Shown: piece after piece, positions 1 to 5,982 of the stretch
How positions within the stretch are numbered: position 1 is the first letter of the stretch
Layout: every line of letters starts with the position of its first letter
Source: Gemmatimonadaceae bacterium
GTDB taxonomy: Bacteria > Gemmatimonadota > Gemmatimonadetes > Gemmatimonadales > Gemmatimonadaceae
Assembly: GCA_025936015.1 (NCBI GenBank)
Contig: JAICUE010000156.1
Coordinates: 1 to 6,351, forward strand
Reading direction: 5' to 3'
DNA: 6,351 nt
Notes under the pieces: model-generated
Told to the model about the DNA's origin: nothing
Database searches by the model: none
The model's input: the letters and a program-made list of their open reading frames with translations, nothing else
Position numbers and translations under genes: made by a program

Positions 1-228
1 GTTCTCGCCGGCGAGATGAACGACGGCGTCGATCCCGGCGAGTGCGTTAGGCGCGAGCTCGCCGCGGGCCGGGTCCCAGGCGATCGACTCGCCGGACGTC
101 GCGCTGCTCCGGCGGGTGAGCGGGACGACGCGATGTCCGGCCGCGCTGAGCCGTTCGCTGAGCGCGCGACCGAGGAAGCCGGTCGATCCACTGAGTGCTA
201 TGCGCAATGGTGCAGAGTCATTCGACAT
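1..228 (-). CDS. TIGR01777-family NAD(P)-binding epimerase/SDR, N-terminal part
   Basis: The first 76 codons of a gene running off the left edge; the frame is open from the ATG at 226-228 to base 1. The product is an extended SDR (NAD-dependent epimerase/dehydratase fold) of the TIGR01777 type, to which E. coli YfcH belongs; substrates of this family are poorly defined. Seen directly: a Rossmann GxxGxxG motif (G14, G17, G20, context SGSTGFLGRAL), the TRR after beta-2 (residues 38-40) likely to contact the cofactor, the family's WDP signature (51-53), and DAVVHLAGEN (67-76), the conserved stretch after beta-4. The catalytic Tyr-Lys region lies outside the window. The start is chosen because the Rossmann strand begins nine residues in; no Shine-Dalgarno sequence precedes it. 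It is divergent from the receiver-HTH gene. An octamer GCCTAACG is embedded in codons for Ala-Pro-Asn-Ala (59-62). The family call is fairly sure; the substrate is unknown. Confidence 0.85.
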   Translation of the reverse strand, partial: MSNDSAPLRIALSGSTGFLGRALSERLSAAGHRVVPLTRRSSATSGESIAWDPARGELAPNALAGIDAVVHLAGEN

Positions 229-413
229 GAGAGTGGGTGCGGGTTGCCATGTCTCTGGGGCAATAGTCAAACCGCGCGCCGCGGAGCGGCGTCATCCGGC
301 GCCTCTGTCGCTCCTGAAGTGTTGCCGCGGCAGCGCGAGATGCGTCATTCGAACGTATGCCGGACGGAGGCGCGAACGGTTCATGTCGCGCGCTTTGCCG
401 GTCAACCCCGACA

Positions 414-974
414 ATGGCAACGATTCTCCATGTAGGCGAGGAGCCGGCGGCTGGCCCCGGGCTCGCGGACGCGGTCGAGCGGGCTGGGCATCGCGCCATC
501 GCCGCCCACAGCATCGGCGAGGCACTCGACGCACTCGACCGCAACGCGGTGGACCTGGTCATCGCCGACCATCGGATGCTCGGCGGCTCCGGTTGCAGCT
601 TTCGCGATGTGCTGGCGCGCGAGGGACACGATGTTCCGGTGGTCGTTTCGTCCGCGAGCGCGAGTCACGAGCACGCGATTGCGCAGACGCTGCAGATCGT
701 CGCGCTGACGCTCGAGAATCTGCAACTCCGCCGCGACATCGCTGCGCTCCGTTCCGGTGTCGATGCAAGCAACGGATCTGCGGTCGCAGACGGGACGCAC
801 GTCCTCGAGCTGCCGTCGCTGGACGTGGGGGAAGCGGAACGCGTCCTGATCCAGCGGGCGCTCGTCGCCGCGGGACAGAATCGGACGAAGGCGGCGCAGC
901 TGCTCGGGATCAGCGTACGGACGCTGCGCAACAAGCTGAACGTCCGGATCGAGACCGCGCCCGAAGTCGCCTAA
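414..974 (+). CDS. Truncated NtrC-like regulator: degenerate receiver plus Fis-type HTH
   Basis: A 186-residue protein that looks like a response regulator. Residues 1-85 follow receiver strands 1-4: ILHVGEEP (4-11) replaces the usual VVDDEP, so one of the two metal-binding acids is lost. DLVIAD (47-52) keeps a candidate phospho-acceptor Asp52, and VVVSS (76-80) supplies the switch Ser. The conserved Lys and strand 5 (usually xKP) are absent; residues 92-113 instead form a leucine-rich, probably coiled helix. Residues 137-176 are a Fis/NtrC-type DNA-binding domain, with TKAAQLLGIS and recognition helix VRTLRNKLN. No AAA+ sigma-54 domain lies between them. RegA/PrrA/ActR regulators share this receiver-plus-Fis layout and length, but the HTH here resembles NtrC-class enhancer-binding proteins. 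An ATG at 357 would add 19 residues unlike the family, so 414 is preferred; neither start has a clear ribosome-binding site. The stop TAA lies inside a GCCTAACG octamer. It could be a transcription factor without phosphorylation control. Confidence 0.75.
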   Translation: MATILHVGEEPAAGPGLADAVERAGHRAIAAHSIGEALDALDRNAVDLVIADHRMLGGSGCSFRDVLAREGHDVPVVVSSASASHEHAIAQTLQIVALTLENLQLRRDIAALRSGVDASNGSAVADGTHVLELPSLDVGEAERVLIQRALVAAGQNRTKAAQLLGISVRTLRNKLNVRIETAPEVA

Positions 975-983
975 CGGCGGGCC

Positions 984-998
984 GCCGGCGGCGCCGGC
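984..998. terminator. GC hairpin between convergent genes
   Basis: A perfect inverted repeat, GCCGGC-GGC-GCCGGC, lies in the 42-bp gap between the stops of the regulator gene and the CxCxC gene. Its position suits a bidirectional terminator. No T-run follows on either strand, so intrinsic termination would be weak. Such palindromes are also common by chance at this base composition. Confidence 0.3.
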
Positions 999-1016
999 TG
1001 CATCGATGTTGCGCGG

Positions 1017-1427
1017 TCAGCCGAAGCGCTTGTCGATCGCGGCGCGAATCTCGTCGAGCGACTTGCCCGCCTTGTGCAGCTCGAGCGCGGTGCGCGCTTC
1101 ACCGCTGCAGATGCCGCATGACATCGGCATGTCGGTCTCGAAGCAGCTCAGGAGCGAGCGGAGATTGCTGTGCCGGTTGGCGCAGTCGCAGTGGCAGTAG
1201 ATCCCGTCGAGAATCTCCGGGATCTCGCGAGCGGCGGCGTAGGCATCCTTGTGGTCGGCGTCGACCTTGTCATCGGCGAGCACATTCTCGGCGGTGACGC
1301 CCACCCGCGGCGCGGGATGCTTCGGGCCGCGCGGGGGGCGGCGCGCCGCACCGGCGACGAACGGAATCGCGGCAACAACGATGATCCGAGCGAGCGCGTC
1401 GCGCCGGGAGATGGACGATGACCGCAT
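1017..1427 (-). CDS. Tat-exported CxCxC (PCYCGC/CYCXC-type) protein
   Basis: A 136-residue protein. The N-terminus is a twin-arginine signal: SRRDAL (7-12) followed by a hydrophobic stretch IIVVAAIPFVAGA (15-27), so export in folded form is likely. The mature part carries YCHCDC (77-82, Cys78/80/82), His86, Cys95 and a CGIC pair (Cys104/107). This spacing (CxCxC, H, C, CxxC) matches the PCYCGC-motif family (PF13798, often named CYCXC family (seleno)protein), whose function is unknown; clustered Cys/His suggest metal or cofactor binding. All Cys are coded by ordinary Cys codons, so there is no selenocysteine here. The ATG at 1425-1427 is chosen over one 44 codons upstream because it puts the twin-Arg at residues 8-9 and avoids overlap with the preceding gene; the gap to that gene is 4 bp. 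It is the last gene of the receptor operon. Tat export and family are well supported; the role is not known. Confidence 0.8.
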   Translation of the reverse strand: MRSSSISRRDALARIIVVAAIPFVAGAARRPPRGPKHPAPRVGVTAENVLADDKVDADHKDAYAAAREIPEILDGIYCHCDCANRHSNLRSLLSCFETDMPMSCGICSGEARTALELHKAGKSLDEIRAAIDKRFG

Positions 1428-1431
1428 GACG

Positions 1432-2145
1432 TCAGGCTGTTGGTCGCGCGGTGGTGGTGCGTTCGCCGCGGCGACCGGCGGCGAGCGTGGGGATTGTGAT
1501 CTCGATCGAAAGCTGGTCGCCGGCTGATTTGACCGCAATGTCGCAGCGCGTCCGCCCATGCGCAGCGGCGGCGCGCAACACGGACTCGACAGCGACGACC
1601 CGGCTCTCCATTTCAGCGGTGGCCGGTGCCGGGCTTTTCGCCGGGTGCCCGCCAGCTTCGGTCGCGACGCGGATCGTCACCTTCTCGGTGTCGCCGCTGT
1701 ACGCGACGGCGACCTTCCCTCCATGAGCATGCGCATGTTGCTTCGCGGCATCGATCGCGAGGAGCAACAGGTGGACCAGTCGCGGGCGATTGGCGAATAC
1801 CGGCATCGTCTCGCGGTCGTAAGCCGCGGTGCACTCGACCTGAAGGAGCGCCGAGTTGTAGCCGTGCAGCGCGATGACATCAGGGATGAGCGGCTGCAGC
1901 TCGACAGCACCGGCCTCGCCGCGCCCATCCTCAGGCAGCAATCGCATCAGCCGCAGGATGTCCTCGAGCCGGCGTCCTTCATCCTGGAGCGCTTTCGACA
2001 GCCGCTCGGTCCAGATCTGTCCCGGGTCGGCGAGGCTGCCGATCCCGCCTAACGCTGCGACGCGGTTGCTCAGTGCGTGGGCCATCCCGCGGAGGATGGC
2101 ATCGCGGAGGAGGTTGAAGCTGTTCGTCTCGGATGCGTGCGTCAC
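1432..2145 (-). CDS. Histidine-kinase-like protein with eroded ATP-binding domain
   Basis: A 237-residue soluble protein with no sensor, signal peptide or membrane segment. Residues 10-70 look like a dimerisation/phosphoacceptor helical hairpin: MAHALSNRVAAL (21-32) matches the HxLxN H-box, with His23 as the candidate phospho-site and Asn27 at the usual +4 position. Residues 80-220 follow the order of an HATPase domain, but its signatures are degraded. The N-box stretch LLLLAIDAAKQHA (126-138) lacks the catalytic Asn, there is no DxGxG G1 box, and the G2 glycines are missing. The final strands (LSIEITIP, 212-219) keep the family pattern. It could be a ChpT-like phosphotransfer protein or a pseudokinase rather than an active kinase. 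The start is GTG at 2145; ATG61-type alternatives are not favoured because they would cut off the H-box helix. It sits 16 bp after the receptor stop and 4 bp before the CxCxC gene, so translation is probably coupled. The sequence has an internal TTA-GGC octamer at Leu32-Gly33. Confidence 0.65.
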   Translation of the reverse strand: MTHASETNSFNLLRDAILRGMAHALSNRVAALGGIGSLADPGQIWTERLSKALQDEGRRLEDILRLMRLLPEDGRGEAGAVELQPLIPDVIALHGYNSALLQVECTAAYDRETMPVFANRPRLVHLLLLAIDAAKQHAHAHGGKVAVAYSGDTEKVTIRVATEAGGHPAKSPAPATAEMESRVVAVESVLRAAAAHGRTRCDIAVKSAGDQLSIEITIPTLAAGRRGERTTTARPTA

Positions 2146-2161
2146 GCTGTCAGGACGCGCA

Positions 2162-4786
2162 TCAGTAGCCGAGCGCCACGCGGAGAGCGAAGGTGCGCGG
2201 GAGGGGCTGGACGATCGACCAGAGGTTCGCGTGCAGTCCTGGTGCGGGGGTGTCGGTCTCGGAATGGAGTCCCCTGGTTCGCGTCCAGTGTGCGACGTCG
2301 TACGCGGAAAGCGTGACGCGCAGCGTAGTGGCGTGCATCATCGTCGCCGCGCGCGGCGAACGCCAGGAGAGCGAGAGCTCGCGAAGGCTGGTCTCGTCGC
2401 CAGGCACGACGAAGCCGGAACCGACTCCGGTCGCGGCGACGGCAACAGCGCGGCCTTGCGCGTCGAGCGGGGCATTCGGGTCGTTGAGGGCAGGGCAGAC
2501 TTGACGCCAGCACTGCTGCGCCGTAGCCGCATCGAACAGGTCGAAGCCGCCGGCATGATCGACGACCGCGCTCAGCGTGAACGACTCGAGCAGATCGAGA
2601 TCACTCGACAGCAGCGCCGTGTTCGACGGGCGCGACCTGCCCTGTACGCTGATTTCGCCGGGAATGACCTCGTCGGCCTCGATGCGGCCATTTCCATTCG
2701 CGTCGTTCCATGCAGCCTGCGGCAGCCGCCACGCTCCCCACGATTGTCCCGGGGCGGCGGCGAGCGAGACACCGGGGCCGACTGCGAAGAGGAGGGTCGG
2801 TGCGGCCGGATCGCTGTCGAGCCGGTCGTGCGATACGGCGAGCTGGCCGCGCAAATGGAGGCGGAGTCCGGGAAGCTCGATCGGCGTCGCCTCGGCACGC
2901 AGCTCGCCCCCAGTGATCTTTCGACTCGTGGGAATGCCAAGAGGGGCGAGGTAGTCGAGGCGCTCACCGCGTCGAAACGCGGTGATCGAGAGCCGCGACG
3001 ACGCCGGGGCGAACGCGGCGTCCACTCCGCTCTCGAGCTCCGTCGAGCGTTCGGGGTGGGTGTGCGGGCGCGATCCCGGCGCGTAGCCGTAGCCGCCGTA
3101 GGAAGTGGCGCCGTAAGAGAACAAGTTCGGGTTGCTCACCGCCCAGAAGTTCTGGTTGCTCGTTCGCCCCCACGCGGTTCGCAGCCGCAGTGACTGGAGC
3201 GCGCCTAACGGTGCAGCGGGCGCGACGAGCTGATACATCGCGTCGGCGTGCGGATCGACGGTGGCTGGCGGGCGCGCGCCCATGTTGAAGTCCGTCGTCG
3301 TCCGAAGGACGCCGATGCCTAACGCGCCGCGTTCGCCCCAGGCGAGGCGCTCGTCGAGCGACTGGCTGAAGTAATCGCTGAACAGCCACGCATCGGTGGT
3401 CGAGATCGCCGAGACGATCTGGGTCGAGCCATACACCGGGGCGAAAGCGGCTGTCCTGCTCGCGGACTTTCCCCGATCGGCGTTGAAGCGCACGGTGAGC
3501 AGCGTGGTCGCGGCCGCGCCGGCGATCCGCCCGGCGAGGCGCGCCTCCTCCGCGGCGTCGACTCGCCAGCTGCGCTCGTCGGCGGTGATCTCCTCGAAGC
3601 GCACGTAGCCACCCGGCGGAGATGAATCACGCAGCGACTCCAGATCGCGGAACATATCGGCGGTGACACTCGTCCGCAGCGAGAGATTCGCCAGTGGATC
3701 GACGTCGACAGTGAGCGCGTTGCCCAGGTGACCGATCCGGCGATGCGGTTGGTTCTGCTCGAGCCAGGTGAGTGGATAGCCGTATCCCCCCGAACTCGAA
3801 TCGATGCCACACGGCGTCGCCGCGCTGCAGTCGAGCGGCCCGCCACCAATTCCATTGGCAAGGAGCGAGTAGTCACCTTGCATCGGGTAGGTGATCCCAC
3901 GACCGGATGCGAACGACGAAAGGCCGATCCGCACCATTGGCGAGATCTCCATCCGGAGACGGAGCGAGGCCACGGTACGGTCGGCAGCATCCGCCTCCAT
4001 CGTCCCGTTGCCGCGCTCGAAGCCTAACGATGCGGCATAGCCGAGCGGGCCCAGTCCGCCGATCGCCCCGAGGTGGGCGCGCAGCTGTTGCGCCGACCGG
4101 AAGGGGCTGCGGTCGAGGATCGGCGTGTAATTCGTCGTAGCTGTTGCCGTGCAGCTCCCGAGCGCCTCGACGAAGTACGGGCAGGCGAACCCGTTCGCCG
4201 AGGTTCGGCTGAGATTCCGTGCATAGCCGGCGTCCACGTCCGCGCTGCTCGTCGTGACGCTCGCGCTGAACACCGGGTGGCCGCTTCCCGAGGCGCGGGT
4301 GGTGATCACGATCGCTCCCATCGCACCATCGTGTCCGTAGGTAGCCGCGGCCGCGGGACCGGGAAGGATTTCGACGCGCGCGATGTCCTCGACCATCATG
4401 TCGTCGAGAATCGACGGCGCGCGCCGGTCGAGGCTATCGAGACTCACGCGCGACATCACCTGCCGGATCCCGTCGACGACGACGAGCGGATCCTCGCCGC
4501 GAACAGCCGAGCCATCGCGCAGCGAGACGAACGCGCTCGCACCGATTGCCCCGGTCGAGCGGTTCACCGCGGCGGAAGCGACGTAGTCGTGAAGCAGCTC
4601 GCTCACCGTGCGCGGCGTCGACTCGAGTGAGTCCGGGATGATCACGATCACATCGGCGCCAGCCGGCGGCGCCGGGTTCGGCGAGCGCTCTGCCGCGACC
4701 TGCGCGGAAGCAGATGCCGGACTCAGGACCGTGAACGCGATGGCGAACAGAGTGGCGACCGATGAGACGCGCGCGCGAAGCAGCAT
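2162..4786 (-). CDS. TonB-dependent outer-membrane receptor, SusC/RagA-like
   Basis: An 874-residue outer-membrane transporter driven by TonB-ExbBD. A signal peptide spans 1-28 (hydrophobic 8-21, likely cut at ASA-Q). DVIVIIPD (45-52) could be a TonB box. The plug runs about 58-165: TVSELLHDYV, DPLVVVDGIRQ (99-109), then DIARVEILPGPAAAATYG (134-151) and GAIVITT (157-163), the hallmark SusC/RagA plug end. The rest is the beta-barrel, with a Ca-loop-like DANGNGRIEADEV (695-707) and the near-terminal ETSLRELSLSW (798-808) typical of the family; it ends in LRVALGY with an aromatic C-terminus. It lacks the N-terminal CarboxypepD-like domain of many SusC proteins and is somewhat short for them. No SusD partner is in the window. 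The ATG at 4786 is preceded by a C-run, not a Shine-Dalgarno sequence. It is the first gene of the operon with the kinase-like and CxCxC genes. The substrate cannot be read from sequence. Three TTA-GGC octamers lie within it (253-254, 489-490, 527-528). Confidence 0.9.
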   Translation of the reverse strand: MLLRARVSSVATLFAIAFTVLSPASASAQVAAERSPNPAPPAGADVIVIIPDSLESTPRTVSELLHDYVASAAVNRSTGAIGASAFVSLRDGSAVRGEDPLVVVDGIRQVMSRVSLDSLDRRAPSILDDMMVEDIARVEILPGPAAAATYGHDGAMGAIVITTRASGSGHPVFSASVTTSSADVDAGYARNLSRTSANGFACPYFVEALGSCTATATTNYTPILDRSPFRSAQQLRAHLGAIGGLGPLGYAASLGFERGNGTMEADAADRTVASLRLRMEISPMVRIGLSSFASGRGITYPMQGDYSLLANGIGGGPLDCSAATPCGIDSSSGGYGYPLTWLEQNQPHRRIGHLGNALTVDVDPLANLSLRTSVTADMFRDLESLRDSSPPGGYVRFEEITADERSWRVDAAEEARLAGRIAGAAATTLLTVRFNADRGKSASRTAAFAPVYGSTQIVSAISTTDAWLFSDYFSQSLDERLAWGERGALGIGVLRTTTDFNMGARPPATVDPHADAMYQLVAPAAPLGALQSLRLRTAWGRTSNQNFWAVSNPNLFSYGATSYGGYGYAPGSRPHTHPERSTELESGVDAAFAPASSRLSITAFRRGERLDYLAPLGIPTSRKITGGELRAEATPIELPGLRLHLRGQLAVSHDRLDSDPAAPTLLFAVGPGVSLAAAPGQSWGAWRLPQAAWNDANGNGRIEADEVIPGEISVQGRSRPSNTALLSSDLDLLESFTLSAVVDHAGGFDLFDAATAQQCWRQVCPALNDPNAPLDAQGRAVAVAATGVGSGFVVPGDETSLRELSLSWRSPRAATMMHATTLRVTLSAYDVAHWTRTRGLHSETDTPAPGLHANLWSIVQPLPRTFALRVALGY

Positions 4787-4845
4787 ATGCGTAGGGGGGA
4801 ATGCTTGTTGTACGGGACTGCGACCGCTCGTACGGGTGGGGCGAA

Positions 4846-4873
4846 ATTATCCCGGTTCTTGCAATACCGTCAT
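4846..4873 (-). promoter_or_regulatory. Candidate sigma-70-like promoter of the receptor operon
   Basis: On the minus strand ATGACG (4873-4868; 4 of 6 matches to TTGACA) lies 16 bp upstream of GATAAT (4851-4846; 5 of 6 matches to TATAAT). This would start transcription near 4839, leaving a leader of about 50 bases before the receptor ATG. This stretch is noticeably AT-richer than its surroundings. The consensus used is the general bacterial one; the organism's own is unknown. Confidence 0.35.
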
Positions 4874-4878
4874 GAACC
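4854..4878. promoter_or_regulatory. Dyad GGTTCtTG-N9-CAtGAACC overlapping the receptor promoter
   Basis: Two 8-bp arms (4854-4861 and 4871-4878) are inverted repeats matching at 7 of 8 positions, with 9 bp between them. The dyad covers the candidate -35 element and most of the spacer of the receptor operon promoter and lies in the divergent region shared with the lipoprotein gene, as an operator would. Downstream of the -10, a direct repeat GTACGGG occurs at 4810-4816 and 4830-4836, exactly 20 bp apart. No regulator is identified. Confidence 0.25.
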
Positions 4879-4944
4879 AGCCGCGCGCGCGAGGGTATCA
4901 CCACACGACTGCTGGACCGCTCTCATTCTTTTGACCGAGCCGAC

Positions 4945-5859
4945 ATGCACTCTCGCCGCTCCAACGTGAGGCAGCCGCCGCGGCGCACTTCGCTGCTGAT
5001 CGCGATGTTCGCGCTCGCCGCCGGCTGCGCGCATCACGATGCGCCAGCGGTCGACAGCTCGCTGGCGCGCGACCTGTCGATGGCTGGGCAGACGGTGCCC
5101 AACTTCACACCCGCCGACACCGCGCTCAACCCTAACGCGCCGGTTCGCGTCACGCCAAAAGCGCCGACGGTGAAGACAAGCACCCCGAAGCCGGCGGCCC
5201 AATCGCGCCCGGCAAACCCGACGCGGGTCGCGAACGCGCCACGTCCGCAGACGACGACGCCGCAGCCCACCGCCACGCCGACTCCGGCGCCCACGCCCGC
5301 GGTCCGCCTGCCATCGCCGACTCCCGCCACCGCCCCGGCGAGCGGGAACAGCGGCAGCGGCCTCGCCGGGACCTCGATGGCGATGAACACCGCGTCGCCC
5401 GTATGCACGAGCAACCGGGTCGGCGACAAGTTCGTCGCCCACGTGAGCCAGACGAGTGGCCCCGGTGCCGGACGGATTCCCGCCGGATCGACGGTCGTGC
5501 TGGAGGTTGCCGACATGGAGATCGACAACGCGCATCCGGAGCTGTCGCGAATCGTCTTCCGCATTCGCGCGATCTCGGCGAACGGGGTGGACTATCCCGG
5601 GAATGGGACGACCGTCGCCGCCGAGGGCGGGCTGCAGAAGATCAACACGACGCCGGCGTCGAGCGACGCGAAGAAGGCTGCCGCCGGGGCGATCGCTGGC
5701 GCGATTCTCGGCCAAGTGATCGGCCACAACACCAAGGGGACGGTGATCGGCGCGGCGGCGGGCGGAGTGGCCGGCGCGGTCGCCGGACGGGCGACTCGGA
5801 AGTACGAAGGCTGCCTGCCGGCTGGATCAGCGCTGCGGGTCACGCTGAACGCGGCGTAG
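4945..5859 (+). CDS. Lipoprotein with Pro/Thr-rich linker and glycine-zipper segment
   Basis: A 304-residue predicted lipoprotein. Residues 15-28 form a short lipoprotein signal (TSLLIAMFALAAGC), with lipobox LAAGC and lipidated Cys28; the following Ala-His does not give an inner-membrane retention signal of the E. coli type. Residues about 60-135 are a low-complexity Pro/Thr/Ala linker that probably spans periplasm or peptidoglycan. Residues 155-230 form a compact domain beginning GDKFVAHV and containing RIPAGSTVVLEV (177-188), which recalls the beta-barrel core of VirB10/TrbI proteins. Residues 245-281 are glycine-zipper-like (GAIAGAILGQVIG, then GAAAGGVAGAVAG), as in 2TM outer-membrane lipoproteins, and may insert in a membrane or oligomerise. 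Cys154 and Cys290 flank the domain and could form a disulfide. The start has no strong Shine-Dalgarno sequence. It is divergent from the TonB receptor, with a 158-bp gap. A structural or stress-related envelope role is possible; no precise function is claimed. Confidence 0.7.
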   Translation: MHSRRSNVRQPPRRTSLLIAMFALAAGCAHHDAPAVDSSLARDLSMAGQTVPNFTPADTALNPNAPVRVTPKAPTVKTSTPKPAAQSRPANPTRVANAPRPQTTTPQPTATPTPAPTPAVRLPSPTPATAPASGNSGSGLAGTSMAMNTASPVCTSNRVGDKFVAHVSQTSGPGAGRIPAGSTVVLEVADMEIDNAHPELSRIVFRIRAISANGVDYPGNGTTVAAEGGLQKINTTPASSDAKKAAAGAIAGAILGQVIGHNTKGTVIGAAAGGVAGAVAGRATRKYEGCLPAGSALRVTLNAA

Positions 5860-5886
5860 GATCCAGCCGCGGCACCCTCGCCCGGT

Positions 5887-5905
5887 TGTGGATAAGCGTG
5901 GATAA
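5887..5905 (-). promoter_or_regulatory. Two tandem DnaA-box-like sites
   Basis: Read on the minus strand, 5895-5887 is TTATCCACA, a perfect match to the consensus DnaA box, and 5905-5897 is TTATCCACG, one mismatch. They are in the same orientation with a 10-bp period, so they lie on the same DNA face. They sit between the lipoprotein stop and the helicase start. Binding by DnaA is an inference from consensus only. No AT-rich unwinding element or dnaA/dnaN gene is nearby, so an origin is unlikely. Confidence 0.45.
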
Positions 5906-5910
5906 GGGGA

Positions 5911-5941
5911 CGGAGTGGGGCCGGAGTGGGGACGGAGTGGG
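5911..5941 (+). repeat. Three-copy 11-bp tandem repeat
   Basis: CGGAGTGGG occurs exactly at 5911-5919, 5922-5930 and 5933-5941, giving a period of 11 bp with GC and GA as the filler bases. It starts five bases after the second DnaA-box-like site and ends 41 bases before the helicase ATG. It could be a protein-binding array in the helicase promoter, or slippage-generated sequence. Confidence 0.7.
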
Positions 5942-5974
5942 CACTGGCGCAGCCGGCACGCTCATCGCCTAGTT

Positions 5975-5980
5975 GAGGGG
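5975..5980 (+). promoter_or_regulatory. Shine-Dalgarno-like GAGGGG for the helicase gene
   Basis: GAGGGG ends two bases before the ATG at 5983 (GAGG core four bases away). It is the only start in the window with a recognisable ribosome-binding site, although the spacing is short. It supports the start that includes the lysine-rich tail. Confidence 0.4.
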
Positions 5981-5982
5981 CG

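Noticed and set aside
265..270. TTGACT (minus strand) as a -35 element for the epimerase gene
   Set aside because: No acceptable -10 hexamer follows at 15-19 bp spacing.
323..332. Perfect 10-bp palindrome TGCCGCGGCA in the divergent region before the regulator
   Set aside because: Made only of GC-rich steps that are common here, with no second copy or promoter near it; not enough to call an operator.
357..413. N-terminal extension of the regulator from the ATG at 357
   Set aside because: The extra 19 residues do not fit a receiver domain, while the ATG at 414 puts strand 1 of the receiver right at the N-terminus. It cannot be fully excluded because neither start has a Shine-Dalgarno sequence.
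1188..1196. Selenocysteine in the CYCXC-type protein
   Set aside because: All Cys positions in the CxCxC motif are TGC codons and the frame has no internal TGA.
116..1297. Plus-strand open frame of 393 codons over the regulator gene
   Set aside because: Its product is an extremely Arg-rich, low-complexity sequence in another frame of the receiver-HTH gene and antisense to the CxCxC gene; long empty frames are usual at this GC content.
1874..3193. Plus-strand open frame of 439 codons opposite the receptor and kinase-like genes
   Set aside because: Arg/Ser-rich translation with no domain; the minus strand carries clearly recognisable TonB-receptor motifs over the same bases.
4870..5727. Minus-strand open frame of 285 codons opposite the lipoprotein
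   Set aside because: Arg/Gly-rich shadow; the plus frame has a lipobox and glycine zipper, and no start signal or family motif supports the antisense reading.
5887..5941. Replication origin
   Set aside because: Only two DnaA-like boxes, no AT-rich unwinding region, and no dnaA, dnaN, rep or par gene in the window.
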